Source: Chitinophaga silvatica
Lineage (GTDB): Bacteria; Bacteroidota; Bacteroidia; Chitinophagales; Chitinophagaceae
Direction: 5' to 3'
Assembly: GCF_003419895.1 (NCBI RefSeq)
Contig: NZ_QPMM01000012.1
Span: 124,001 to 188,000 of the forward strand
DNA: 64,000 nucleotides
Part shown: positions 31,964 through 40,368 of the stretch, one piece after another
Position numbering within the stretch: the first letter of the stretch is position 1
How the letters are laid out: each line of letters opens with the position of its first letter
Translations under genes and position numbers: made by a program
The notes under the pieces: generated by a model
Database searches by the model: none
Seen by the model: only the letters and a program-made list of their open reading frames with translations
What the model was told of the DNA's origin: nothing

Positions 31964-32674
31964 TTAACGGGTTGGTTCCTGCAAAATATCAATAAACTCT
32001 GACGATGCTGTTTCCATCTTATTCACCACCTTATCTATCTGGGCATTCAGATAACTATAGCCAATAAACGCCACAATACCGATAATCAGACCAGTAGCTG
32101 AAGTGACCATTTTTACATAAATACCGCCAGCAATTGTACCCAGCGTAATATCTGAAGTGATGGAGATATTAAAAAAGGTTTGAATCATACCTGCGATGGT
32201 ACCCAAAAACCCGAACATAGGGGCAATACCCGCAATGATAGAGAGGATAACAAGATTTTTCTCCATTCGGTAAACTTCCAGTTTACCAACATTCTCCATT
32301 GATTTTTCAATATTTTCAATAGGCTTGCCAATACGTTGAATACCTTTTTCAATCATTCGTGCAATGGGGCCATAAGTATTTTTGGCTAAAGAGCGGGCAG
32401 ACTGGATATTACCAGAGGTAATCTGATCCCGGATCATTGCCATAAAGTTATCAGGTAACTTACCGGCTTTAGAGATGGTAATGGCTCTTTCTACAAATAC
32501 GTATACTGCTATTAACGAAAGGACTCCCAGAGGAATCATTAACACCCCACCATTCTTGAGCATGTCTATCAGGTGAATTTGCTGAGGAGGTGAAGCTACT
32601 ATTCCTTGCGCTACAGTGTCGGCCTTCGGAAGTAATAAAGAGTCTTGTATTTGAGTAATAAAACCTAACAACAT
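31964..32674 (-). CDS. exbB: MotA/TolQ/ExbB proton-channel protein
   Basis: A 236-residue inner-membrane channel subunit. Three helices: MIPLGVLSLIAVYVFVERAI (about 55), the GIAPMFGFLGTIAGMIQTFF region (about 150-175, the family signature) and TSATGLIIGIVAFIGYSYL (about 190-210). It forms the pentamer around ExbD. The N-terminal 30 residues are an extra extension. First gene of a two-gene operon with exbD, closed by a terminator. Confidence 0.93.
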   Translation of the reverse strand: MLLGFITQIQDSLLLPKADTVAQGIVASPPQQIHLIDMLKNGGVLMIPLGVLSLIAVYVFVERAITISKAGKLPDNFMAMIRDQITSGNIQSARSLAKNTYGPIARMIEKGIQRIGKPIENIEKSMENVGKLEVYRMEKNLVILSIIAGIAPMFGFLGTIAGMIQTFFNISITSDITLGTIAGGIYVKMVTSATGLIIGIVAFIGYSYLNAQIDKVVNKMETASSEFIDILQEPTR

Positions 32675-32859
32675 GAACTATATTTTAACGGGTGCATAAG
32701 TAGAATACTAATAAAACGCTTAAAGTAGTAAAATATTTGTTGATTTTGGAATTTATGGATTGATGGAAAGGTAGGCTGATCAACGTTCTGTAATATTCAA
32801 CAGCGGCATTGATCCACCCACTTTCCTTCTCTCTTTGTTGGTTCCTAACCTATATTTTG

Positions 32860-34113
32860 CTATTGTTGGCTCTTCTCCTCCCAAACTTGTGCCAAGTATA
32901 CAATTGTTTGCACTGCTTTTTGCATATCCTGTATACTTACATACTCATGTTTGCCATGCAAGGCCATTTCACCGGTAAAAATATTCGGACATGGCAATCC
33001 CATAAATGATAGACGCGAACCATCTGTTCCCCCTCTAATGCTCATTTTTAATGGTTGCAAACCCGCTCTCTTTATAGCTTCTGCGGCGTATGCCGTAACT
33101 TCAGGATGATTTACCAGCACTTCTTTCATATTCCGATATTGAGAAGTGACCTTCAAGGTAGCACGGGCACCAGGATGTTGAGCCGTTACTTTATCCATAA
33201 TATTTCGGAGGAAACTTTCGTGCGATTCGAGACTACTGGTTTCAAAATCACGGATAATAAAATCAATTTCCGCTTTCTCTACAGTACCCTGCATTCTGAC
33301 AGGATGAATAAATCCTTCCCTGTCTTCAGTTGTTTCGGGCGACATGCTATCTTTTGGCAACGCATCTACGATGGCAGAAGCCACCTTTATTGCACTTACC
33401 AGCTTATCTTTAGCAGAACCCGGATGAGCGCTTACTCCGTAAACAGTGATTTTAGCTCCATCGGCCGAAAAGTTCTCATCTTCCAATGATCCGGCTTCTC
33501 CCCCATCCATTGTATATCCAAAGCTTGCTCCCAGTTTCTGAATATTTACTTTATCGACCCCTCTTCCGATTTCTTCATCCGGAGTAAACAGAATTCTGAT
33601 TGCGCCATGCTTAATTTCAGGATGCTGCATCAGATAATTTGCTGCATCCATAATTTCAGCTACCCCGGCTTTATCATCTGCTCCCAGCAAGGTAGTACCG
33701 CTGGCAGTGATAATATCATCACCTTTTTTCTCTAATAAATATGGATGCTCTTTCGGGCTTATAATAATCGTTTCATCATCTGGCAACACAATATCTCCTC
33801 CGTCATAACTCCGATGAACAATAGGTTTAACACCTGTACCACTTGAATCTGAAGAAGTATCTACGTGAGAACAAAAACAAATAACAGGAACATTTTTGCT
33901 GGTATTCGAAGGAATAGTAGCATAAACATATCCGTGTTCGTCGAGCTCCGCATCTTCTATACCCATTTCCTTCAGTTCTTTTACCAGCAAACGGGAAAGG
34001 TCTTTCTGTTTCTCTGTGCTGGGAAATGTAGTACTGAGGGGATCAGACTGCGTGTCTATCTTAGCATAACGCATAAAGCGTTCATCAACTGTATAAGCGT
34101 ATTTAGTAAACAT
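32860..34113 (-). CDS. pepT: Peptidase T (tripeptidase)
   Basis: A 417-residue M20-family zinc aminotripeptidase acting in the cytoplasm. Metal-site segments in order: CFCSHVDTSSD (His/Asp), TTLLGADDKAGVAEIMDA (bridging Asp), LFTPDEEIGRG (Glu pair), YTMDGGEAGSLEDENF, and the C-terminal FTGEMALHGKHEYVS. The Ile-rich VYGVSAHPGSAKDKL starts the dimer domain. Length matches E. coli PepT. The -7 box TAGGTTTG at 34118-34125 ends only 4 nt before the ATG. Confidence 0.96.
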   Translation of the reverse strand: MFTKYAYTVDERFMRYAKIDTQSDPLSTTFPSTEKQKDLSRLLVKELKEMGIEDAELDEHGYVYATIPSNTSKNVPVICFCSHVDTSSDSSGTGVKPIVHRSYDGGDIVLPDDETIIISPKEHPYLLEKKGDDIITASGTTLLGADDKAGVAEIMDAANYLMQHPEIKHGAIRILFTPDEEIGRGVDKVNIQKLGASFGYTMDGGEAGSLEDENFSADGAKITVYGVSAHPGSAKDKLVSAIKVASAIVDALPKDSMSPETTEDREGFIHPVRMQGTVEKAEIDFIIRDFETSSLESHESFLRNIMDKVTAQHPGARATLKVTSQYRNMKEVLVNHPEVTAYAAEAIKRAGLQPLKMSIRGGTDGSRLSFMGLPCPNIFTGEMALHGKHEYVSIQDMQKAVQTIVYLAQVWEEKSQQ

Positions 34114-34117
34114 ATTG

Positions 34118-34125
34118 CAAACCTA
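34118..34125 (-). promoter_or_regulatory. -7 box directly before pepT
   Basis: Minus-strand TAGGTTTG ends 4 nt from the ATG, implying a nearly leaderless mRNA. Confidence 0.45.
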
Positions 34126-34361
34126 AGGAAAAACACATTATGGCCTTTCCGTGAATTTTTCCGTTTCTGAGGAGATAAACAGGAGTTAAATAGAATAAAT
34201 TCCTTTAATATTCATCAATTTAGAATAAAAAACCAAATTTATATCCATTAACATAACAAACAAATTAAAATTATAGGTTTGCTTCGAATAAACAACTTCA
34301 TTAATCAGGTTTTGGAACGACTGAATGCAATGATTACTACCCATAGCAATTATAATGAGTG

Positions 34362-34407
34362 ATTTTGGAGAGATGTGCGATACATAACTGCGCATCTGCT
34401 CCAAAAT
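34362..34407. repeat. 17-bp-stem hairpin upstream of the Cys-rich gene
   Basis: ATTTTGGAG-GATG-GCG pairs with CGC-ATC-CTCCAAAAT (one or two bulges) around an 11-nt loop. No T run on either side, so it is not a normal terminator. It occupies part of a 308-nt gap between pepT and the Cys-rich gene; the rest of the gap is very AT-rich with no supported gene. Confidence 0.6.
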
Positions 34408-34421
34408 TCCTACATTTACGC

Positions 34422-34631
34422 ATGCCATGTCATGAAACCATAACTTGTCCTCGCTGTCAAAGCCTGTTCGAATGTCGGGTAGGCACCATTCTACGGTGTC
34501 AGTGCCAGGAGGTTGTATTGTCGGAAGAAGAATTAGAGTACATCCGTCAGGAGTTTAGTGGTTGTTTATGTGCAGATTGTTTACGCGAGTTGAAGACTGC
34601 TTTTAAGAAGTCTGACTCCTCATCAAAATAA
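34422..34631 (+). CDS. Cysteine-rich CWC-type small protein
   Basis: A 69-residue protein with three Cys pairs: TCPRCQSLFECRVGTILRC (CxxC then C and C), CQCQEV, and the end GCLCADCLREL. The layout matches the Cysteine-rich CWC family, probably a zinc-binding knuckle; function unknown. I start at ATG 34422 (MPCHETITCPRC), because the frame upstream crosses a hairpin and a TACATTTA box at 34411-34418. It precedes the thioesterase gene by 4 nt and is co-transcribed with it. Confidence 0.8.
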   Translation: MPCHETITCPRCQSLFECRVGTILRCQCQEVVLSEEELEYIRQEFSGCLCADCLRELKTAFKKSDSSSK

Positions 34632-34635
34632 AGTT

Positions 34636-35025
34636 ATGGCTTACGAACAACAGATTGCAGATTCAGTGACAAGGATCTTTAAAGCCGTATTTCCAAGTAC
34701 GGTGAATCACTATGATACATTATTTGGCGGTACTGCCATGGCACTTATGGACGAAGTAGCCTTTATTACAGCTACCAGGTTTACCAGAATGAGAACAGTA
34801 ACTGTATCATCAGACCGGATCGATTTTAAAATGCCAATTCCTCATGGCACAATTGTAGAATTAGTGGGAGAAGTGATTCATGTAGGTACAACAAGTTTAA
34901 AGGTAGAAGTAAATGTTTATGTTGAACAGATGTATGAAAAGCTTCGTGAAAAGGCAATCAGCGGAACATTTACCTTTGTTGCGATAGATGAACATAAGAA
35001 GCCGACAAAGATAGAAATTCAATAA
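34636..35025 (+). CDS. Acyl-CoA thioesterase (hotdog fold)
   Basis: A 129-residue hotdog-fold enzyme that hydrolyses acyl-CoA. NHYDTLFGGTAMALMDEVAF (about residues 22-41) is the N-terminal strand and central helix, with the Asp of the YciA/ACOT active site (in MDEVAF). VTVSSDRIDFKMPIPHGTIV and TTSLKVEVNVYVEQ follow. Closest to the YciA-like acyl-CoA thioester hydrolases; chain-length preference cannot be told. Second gene after the CWC gene, ending in a strong palindromic terminator. Confidence 0.92.
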   Translation: MAYEQQIADSVTRIFKAVFPSTVNHYDTLFGGTAMALMDEVAFITATRFTRMRTVTVSSDRIDFKMPIPHGTIVELVGEVIHVGTTSLKVEVNVYVEQMYEKLREKAISGTFTFVAIDEHKKPTKIEIQ

Positions 35026-35070
35026 AAATTAAAATGGGCTAACCGGATTGGTTAGCCCATTTTAATTTTT
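35024..35070. terminator. Bidirectional terminator, copy A of a duplicated hairpin
   Basis: A 21-bp perfect stem (35024-35044 with 35050-35070) and loop GGATT, T-rich on both sides, between convergent genes. Its central 37 bp recur identically at 36126-36162. Confidence 0.9.
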
Positions 35071-35073
35071 ATA

Positions 35074-36081
35074 CTAGTTAGATTTAGCCTTTAATTCCTG
35101 CACTTCCTTTCTCAATTCTTTATTCTGCTCATTTAACTCGATCATATAGAGTGTGAGTTCTTCTACTTTCTTAAGTAGCCTTGCATTCATTTCTCCAACA
35201 TCAATTCCATGGTTATCGACTTCAGCTGCAGAAGGCATATCAGGGAGATGCTTATGATGTTGAATAAAACCAGATACAGATTCCAGGCTAGGCAGCTTAT
35301 AATCTGAATTAAAGACATAATCTGGCCAGGACGCGTAGTTTTTTACAGTAACTCTCGAAAATATGGCATTTCCGTTAACTGCAAATTTGTAACCTTTAGT
35401 GTCTGTCGTGTTTATTCCTACATTACCCTCTTCTGTAATACGCATACGTTCAGATGGATTACCACTGGTGGTACCCGTTGTCATGAAACGAAGGGCAGAT
35501 GGATGCGCCGCACCTTCTGTCCATGCTGCACTACTTACAGCTTCAATTTGGGCTCCGGTATAATAGTTAGTGGTACCTGGTGCGTTACCGCCGAAAACTA
35601 CACCCCCAAGTCGAAGGTTGGCAGCTGAAGGAATTCCACTATTGTACAAACGAATAAATCCACCACTATTAACAGATAATGCAGAAGTACTCTGAACACC
35701 AATTCCGGAACCACCTACAGTAGTATAAATGTGAAATGGGAAATAAGGAGTAGCAGTACCTACCCCTACTAGCCCTCCATATGCATTTATTAAAGTATTG
35801 TTTCCAACCCGGTTAATATGGAGTGGCTTGCTGTTAAATGATTGTATGTAACTATAGTTGGGATCAGCGCCCATCGTGAGTGAAACGCCACTTTGATTAA
35901 TATTTACCGCATAAGTCGCCGATGAGCTAGGGATTAAAGTAGTTGAATCAATAATGTGTAGAATGTTCGTTGGCACAGGTGCAGCATAACCAAGTCCAAT
36001 CTTTTGAAACTTTTCGATCTGGGCATTAACAAATTGGGAAAACAAACAAGCTAAAGCTAGTACAGGAATAATTTTTTTCAT
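35074..36081 (-). CDS. Exported tail-fibre-like protein with C-terminal coiled coil
   Basis: A 335-residue exported protein (signal peptide ends at QFVNAQ). The middle is rich in short Gly/Ser/Thr/Asn strands with the recurrent GLVGVGTATPYFPFHIY and GNVGINTTDTKGYKFAVNG motifs seen in Bacteroidota tail-fibre-like surface proteins. The C-terminus (HLPDMPSAAEVDNHGID, then MNARLLKKVEELTLYMIELN) is a stalk-like coiled coil of the kind found before intramolecular chaperone or anchor regions. Probably trimeric, surface-located; the partner is unknown. It is bracketed by two copies of the same hairpin, which hints that it is an inserted unit. Confidence 0.75.
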   Translation of the reverse strand: MKKIIPVLALACLFSQFVNAQIEKFQKIGLGYAAPVPTNILHIIDSTTLIPSSSATYAVNINQSGVSLTMGADPNYSYIQSFNSKPLHINRVGNNTLINAYGGLVGVGTATPYFPFHIYTTVGGSGIGVQSTSALSVNSGGFIRLYNSGIPSAANLRLGGVVFGGNAPGTTNYYTGAQIEAVSSAAWTEGAAHPSALRFMTTGTTSGNPSERMRITEEGNVGINTTDTKGYKFAVNGNAIFSRVTVKNYASWPDYVFNSDYKLPSLESVSGFIQHHKHLPDMPSAAEVDNHGIDVGEMNARLLKKVEELTLYMIELNEQNKELRKEVQELKAKSN

Positions 36082-36125
36082 ATTTAGTTATTTAAGTGAA
36101 TGAAAATAGCTAAATATCTTAAAAC

Positions 36126-36162
36126 TTAAAATGGGCTAACCGGATTGGTTAGCCCATTTTAA
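36126..36162 (-). terminator. Terminator of the FKBP gene, copy B of the duplicated hairpin
   Basis: 16-bp stem TTAAAATGGGCTAACC/GGTTAGCCCATTTTAA, loop GGATT, T-rich on the minus strand; identical over 37 bp to copy A 1.1 kb away. Confidence 0.85.
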
Positions 36163-36182
36163 GTTTTATTGAACAACAGGAA

Positions 36183-36611
36183 TTAGTTGATTTCAACCAG
36201 TTCCAGATCAAAAATCAGATCTTCACCTGCCAAAGCATGGTTAGCATCCAAAGTAATAGTAGCGTCGTTAACACCAACTACTTTTACCTGGAATACCTGA
36301 CCTTGCGGATTGCTCATCTGAAGCTCATCACCGATCTGTGGATTCAGATCCGGAGGCATGTTATCTTTAGGAAATTCGATGATCATTTCTTCGCTCTTTG
36401 GACCGTATGCCTGATCAACAGGGATATGAATGGTTTTCTTGTCACCAACTTTCATGTCAAGCACCCCATTCTCGAAACCTTTGATAACCATACCGGCGCC
36501 TACCTGAAATTCCAGCGGAGCTCTACCCTCAGAAGAATCGAAGGTAGTACCGTTTGTTAAACGGCCATGGTAATGCACCTTTACTGTATCCCCGTTTTTA
36601 ACAGTTTGCAT
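36183..36611 (-). CDS. SlyD-like FKBP-type peptidyl-prolyl isomerase
   Basis: A 142-residue cytoplasmic prolyl isomerase/chaperone. The FKBP half-barrels are visible: GDTVKVHYHGRLTNGTTFDS, FQVGAGMVIKGFENGVLDM, GDKKTIHIPVDQAYGP. The insert-in-flap domain lies between about residues 78 and 120 and the C-terminus has the diagnostic LDANHALAGEDLIFDLELVE. No metal-binding His-rich tail as in E. coli SlyD. Monocistronic, ending in copy B of the duplicated hairpin. Confidence 0.93.
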   Translation of the reverse strand: MQTVKNGDTVKVHYHGRLTNGTTFDSSEGRAPLEFQVGAGMVIKGFENGVLDMKVGDKKTIHIPVDQAYGPKSEEMIIEFPKDNMPPDLNPQIGDELQMSNPQGQVFQVKVVGVNDATITLDANHALAGEDLIFDLELVEIN

Positions 36612-36693
36612 AAAATAAGTTGTTTAATGTTAATAATGAGCGCAAGATACAAAAAGCTGATATAATCGACTTTTTTTTGGTATATATTACTGT

Positions 36694-36701
36694 TATCTTA
36701 A
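36694..36701 (+). promoter_or_regulatory. -7-like box before the NamZ gene
   Basis: TATCTTAA ends 4 nt before the ATG at 36706; near-leaderless arrangement. Confidence 0.35.
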
Positions 36702-36705
36702 CGCC

Positions 36706-37872
36706 ATGAACCGTATATTCCTATTTTGCCTCATCCTGGTTGGATGCTATTTAAATTCCTCCGCGCAATATGCGGACCATGTTTTACCTGGTGCCACACA
36801 AACAGTTCGATATCTGCCCTTATTAAAGAACAAAAGGGTTGCCCTTATGGTGAATCAAACCTCCACTATCGACAATACACATCTGGTAGATACCTTGTTG
36901 AAACTCAAGATAAAAATCTCGAAAATTTTTAGTCCTGAGCATGGCTTTCGCGGTAACGCCGGCCATGGCGAAACTGTAGCAAATAGTGTAGACTCTGCAA
37001 CAGGAATCCCAATTGTTTCATTATATGGACAACATCGCAAAGCCACCACAGCTGATCTGAAGGATGTAGATATTATTATTTTCGACGTCCAGGACGTTGG
37101 CGCCAGATTCTATACTTACATTTCCTCACTGCAGGAACTCATGGAATCGGCCGCTGAGAACAAGAAAACACTCCTGATCCTCGACAGACCTAATCCAAAT
37201 GGTGATTATATCGATGGTCCAATACTGGATACCGCTTACCGTTCCTTCATTGGCATGCAACCAATACCTGTTGTTCATGGTATGACTATCGGCGAATATG
37301 CCCGCATGCTAAACGGAGAAAAGTGGCTGGCTAAAGGCTTACGCTGCGATATTAAAGTAATTCCCTGCGAAAACTATAGCCACCAAACCTATTATAAGCT
37401 GCCCATAAAGCCATCGCCTAATTTACCTAATATGGCTGCAGTAAATCTTTACCCTTCATTATGCTTTTTTGAAGGAACCGCACTAAGCCTGGGCCGCGGA
37501 ACCGATAAACCATTTCAAGTTTATGGGTCACCGTTATTCCCGAAACAAGACTTTTCCTTTACCCCTCGTGCCAGCACTCTAAACCCAACACCTGTACTAA
37601 AAGATCAGGTATGCTATGGTTTTGATTTAAGTCATGCTCCCGAAACTGTGCCTTACAAAGGACGAAAACTGGAACTGAAATGGCTGATCAGCGCATATCA
37701 CCTATTCCCGAATAAAGACAAATTCTTTACTCCATTTTTCACCAAACTGGCGGGAAATAAAATCTTGCAACAACAAATAGAAAAAGGCTTGTCAGAAGCT
37801 GAAATCAGAAAAAGCTGGGAACCAGGACTAGCAAAATTTAAAGTAATCAGAGCGAAATACTTATTGTATTAA
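36706..37872 (+). CDS. DUF1343 exo-beta-N-acetylmuramidase (NamZ family)
   Basis: A 388-residue exported enzyme of the DUF1343 family, whose characterised member NamZ removes terminal MurNAc from peptidoglycan fragments. Signal peptide to about residue 21 (LNSSAQ). Conserved segments: ALMVNQTSTID, KIFSPEHGFRGNAGHGE, DVDIIIFDVQDVGARFYTY, LILDRPNPNGDYIDGP, MTIGEYARMLNGEKWL and FFEGTALSLGRGTDKPFQ. It probably works in the periplasm in cell-wall recycling. Ends in a perfect palindromic terminator. Confidence 0.92.
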   Translation: MNRIFLFCLILVGCYLNSSAQYADHVLPGATQTVRYLPLLKNKRVALMVNQTSTIDNTHLVDTLLKLKIKISKIFSPEHGFRGNAGHGETVANSVDSATGIPIVSLYGQHRKATTADLKDVDIIIFDVQDVGARFYTYISSLQELMESAAENKKTLLILDRPNPNGDYIDGPILDTAYRSFIGMQPIPVVHGMTIGEYARMLNGEKWLAKGLRCDIKVIPCENYSHQTYYKLPIKPSPNLPNMAAVNLYPSLCFFEGTALSLGRGTDKPFQVYGSPLFPKQDFSFTPRASTLNPTPVLKDQVCYGFDLSHAPETVPYKGRKLELKWLISAYHLFPNKDKFFTPFFTKLAGNKILQQQIEKGLSEAEIRKSWEPGLAKFKVIRAKYLLY

Positions 37873-37891
37873 TTAATTTGATACATCTATT

Positions 37892-37923
37892 AAAAAAACA
37901 GACCTGATCAGGTCTGTTTTTTT
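37892..37923. terminator. Perfect palindromic terminator after the NamZ gene
   Basis: AAAAACAGACCTGA/TCAGGTCTGTTTTT with no loop bases beyond the palindrome centre, and a T run on the plus strand. Confidence 0.9.
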
Positions 37924-38000
37924 ACATTATAAGTTACCCTACATTTTAAATAATCATTGCTTTAATACAACTAATGCTGATGTCTGTTATTCAGATCTCC

Positions 38001-38120
38001 TTATTTTTCAGCAATATTTATTGCCTGATCATAATAGTAAATCGCAGTACTATGTTTGCGTAGCTTTATATAAATAAAACCAATAAGGAAGTGAGTCAAT
38101 TTCAGTGCGCCTACTGAAGT
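38001..38120 (-). pseudogene. Remnant of a TPR protein (C-terminal fragment)
   Basis: A 39-codon open stretch between two stops, without a start codon, reads GALKLTHFLIGFIYIKLRKH followed by STAIYYYDQAINIAEK and a stop. The pattern of Gly/Ala/Tyr positions fits a tetratricopeptide repeat ending a protein. It lies in the 336-nt gap between the NamZ and fmt genes. I read it as the 3' end of a lost TPR gene; chance resemblance is possible because the stretch is short. Confidence 0.4.
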
Positions 38121-38208
38121 TTAAAAAGTACGCTGCTTAAATAAAACAGGATTCGGTTTTAGGAACATTGGCCGGCAATTCCTTACAGGAAATAAGTAAA
38201 TTGCGGCC

Positions 38209-39141
38209 ATGAATAAGAATCTTCGTATTGTTTTTATGGGAACTCCGGATTTTGCTGTGGCTTCCCTCGATATATTGGTACAAAATGGCTTTAATATCGT
38301 TGGCGTTATTACAGCACCTGATAAGCCTGCTGGCCGTGGCTTACAATTGCAGGAAAGTGCAGTAAAACGATATGCAGTAAGCAAAGGTTTAACAGTGCTT
38401 CAGCCAGAGAAACTGAAAAACCCCGAATTTCTGGAAACTCTCAGCGCATTAAAGGCAGATCTACAGGTGGTGGTTGCTTTTCGTATGTTGCCTGAAGTTG
38501 TTTGGAATATGCCTCCTGAAGGAACTATAAATGTGCATGCTTCTCTTCTGCCCAACTATCGTGGCGCCGCCCCTATTAACTGGGCCGTTATTAACGGTGA
38601 AAAAGAATCAGGGGTCACTACTTTCAAGCTACAGCATGAAATTGATACCGGAGACGTTTTGTTTAGCCAGACAGTAAAAATTAGTGATAATGAAACAGCA
38701 GGCGAACTCCATGATGCATTAATGCAAACCGGCGCTGAGCTATTACTCAAAACTGTAAACGCAATAGCTGCAGGCAATGCAAAAGGTACTCCACAGGCCG
38801 ATATTCCGGCAGCTGATATCAAACATGCTCCAAAGATATTTAAAGAAACCTGCCAGATAAACTGGCAACAACCTTTGGATACTGTTTATAACCTTATCCG
38901 GGGCCTTAGTCCGTATCCTACTGCTTTTACTACATTTCAGGGCAAAAGCATGAAAATCTTCTCCGGACATAAAGAACAGGTAACACCAACGGTTGCACCC
39001 GGCGAGTTTCTGACAGATGAAAAAACGTATATCAAAATAGCTGCCTCTGATGGTTATTTATTTCTGGATGAAATTCAGCTCGAAGGAAAAAAGAAAATGG
39101 ATATTGTTAGCTTCCTCAGAGGTTATAGATTTACAAACTAG
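38209..39141 (+). CDS. fmt: Methionyl-tRNA formyltransferase
   Basis: A 310-residue enzyme that formylates initiator Met-tRNA. The catalytic domain shows FMGTPDFAVASLDILV at the N-terminus, APDKPAGRG, VAFRMLPEVVW, the signature NVHASLLPNYRGAAPINWAV (Asn/His active site, about residues 108-127) and HEIDTGDVLF. The C-terminal OB-like domain begins at about 205 (INWQQPLDTVYNLIRGLSPY). Length typical. It stands alone, without def or the rsmB gene often next to it. Confidence 0.96.
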   Translation: MNKNLRIVFMGTPDFAVASLDILVQNGFNIVGVITAPDKPAGRGLQLQESAVKRYAVSKGLTVLQPEKLKNPEFLETLSALKADLQVVVAFRMLPEVVWNMPPEGTINVHASLLPNYRGAAPINWAVINGEKESGVTTFKLQHEIDTGDVLFSQTVKISDNETAGELHDALMQTGAELLLKTVNAIAAGNAKGTPQADIPAADIKHAPKIFKETCQINWQQPLDTVYNLIRGLSPYPTAFTTFQGKSMKIFSGHKEQVTPTVAPGEFLTDEKTYIKIAASDGYLFLDEIQLEGKKKMDIVSFLRGYRFTN

Positions 39142-39156
39142 TATTGGTTATAAAAG

Positions 39157-39193
39157 AAAAACGGATGTCTCAATATTGAGACATCCGTTTTTT
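39157..39193. terminator. Bidirectional terminator between fmt and the LysM gene
   Basis: Perfect inverted repeat AAAAACGGATGTCTCAAT/ATTGAGACATCCGTTTTT with T run. Confidence 0.92.
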
Positions 39194-39210
39194 TATGTTG
39201 ATGATTTTTT

Positions 39211-40182
39211 TTAATTCTCGTAGCTCAACTCGCAATAGAATTTCGTTTCATTGCTACCCAATGCTTCCATTGCAGCATCGCTCAGTTTAATAATCAAACC
39301 TGCATTAGGTTTGATCTGAGGAATTACATCCAACACCTTTGCGTAAATAGATTTTCCATTCAGTGGGTTGGTCACTTTAATGATAGTACCTCTTGGAGCA
39401 GTATTATGAAGAGCATAATATTTATTTACAGCATTGCTCTTAAACCAGGTGCCAGGACCTTTCTCAGTAGCAGCTTTCTTACCATTACTGGTTTGCTCCA
39501 TGTAGAGTTGTTCAAAGTCCTTATTGCTGGCAGCAGGAACTGGTGCCGGAGGTGCAACCACTACGGAAGATGCAGGTTCCGACTCTGTAGCCGGTTGTGG
39601 TTTAGATTCTGACTTACTGGGAACATCATCCAGATTTCCATCTCCGTACGGATCAGTGGTGATCCTTTCCTGCACTACTTTCTTTTCCTTTGGAGCATCT
39701 ACCTTCGCCACCACAGGTTCTTCTTTATCAGGAGGTGCACCAGCAGCTTTCAGATAACCGATGATGATATAAGTATCTTTCTTCAGACCATCGCCCGACA
39801 AATTATTCCAGCTACGGATATTGTCGATCGCCACTTTATTGTAATTGACACTTACTCTGTACAATGTTTCTTTATCGGAAACTTTATGGTAAACTGGCTT
39901 ACCGGCAGCACCATTTTTCTGTGAGAAATTAGCAGTGGTGAGAGGAATATTTACCTGCTTCCCTAACTGTAATCCCTGATCCATAGAGACATTATTTACA
40001 GTAGCAATTTCTTTTGGTGGTACTCCATAAGCCCTGCTCAAACTATAAAAATTCTCTCCTTTCTTTACAGTGTGTGTGATGTAAAGTGAAGGAGAAGTTC
40101 CCTGCACTTCCAGAACATCCTGTGCCTGCACTGCCACTGCACTGAAACCCAACAAGACGATTGATAGAATCGGTTTAATCAT
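39211..40182 (-). CDS. LysM and double-psi beta-barrel (RlpA-like) exported protein
   Basis: A 323-residue periplasmic protein. Signal peptide ends at AVQAQ. Two LysM peptidoglycan-binding modules follow (TVKKGENFYSLSRAYGVPPK at about 37-80; KVSDKETLYRVSVNYNKV at about 100-145). A Pro/Lys/Glu-rich linker (about 150-220) separates them from a C-terminal double-psi beta-barrel (YYALHNTAPRGTIIKVTN, YAKVLDVIPQIKPNAGLIIK). This build resembles RlpA-type septal proteins, but the catalytic Asp/His of lytic transglycosylases is not evident, so it may only bind the cell wall. A TAAGTTTG box (40184-40191) abuts the ATG. Confidence 0.85.
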   Translation of the reverse strand: MIKPILSIVLLGFSAVAVQAQDVLEVQGTSPSLYITHTVKKGENFYSLSRAYGVPPKEIATVNNVSMDQGLQLGKQVNIPLTTANFSQKNGAAGKPVYHKVSDKETLYRVSVNYNKVAIDNIRSWNNLSGDGLKKDTYIIIGYLKAAGAPPDKEEPVVAKVDAPKEKKVVQERITTDPYGDGNLDDVPSKSESKPQPATESEPASSVVVAPPAPVPAASNKDFEQLYMEQTSNGKKAATEKGPGTWFKSNAVNKYYALHNTAPRGTIIKVTNPLNGKSIYAKVLDVIPQIKPNAGLIIKLSDAAMEALGSNETKFYCELSYEN

Positions 40183-40368
40183 ACAAACTTATTTATAATT
40201 GATATGCTGCATTCGGGCAACGAATATATGTGTTAAAATTGACAAATTTATCTATAAAAGCAAACGAAGAATCAGAGTTTTTGTTGTTTTAGCACTTGAA
40301 AAACAACTGTTCACAGATCGGCTGAAATATCGGATAGCGTTTTATTTCAGCTTCTTTCCGGGAACCAA

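Noticed and set aside
34186..34428. 80-residue minus-strand open frame containing IIIAMGSN, faintly like the start of a FolK-type pyrophosphokinase
   Set aside because: It overlaps the start of the Cys-rich gene and the 17-bp hairpin, is extremely AT-rich, lacks the rest of any FolK motif and ends in low-complexity hydrophobic residues. At most a very decayed remnant.
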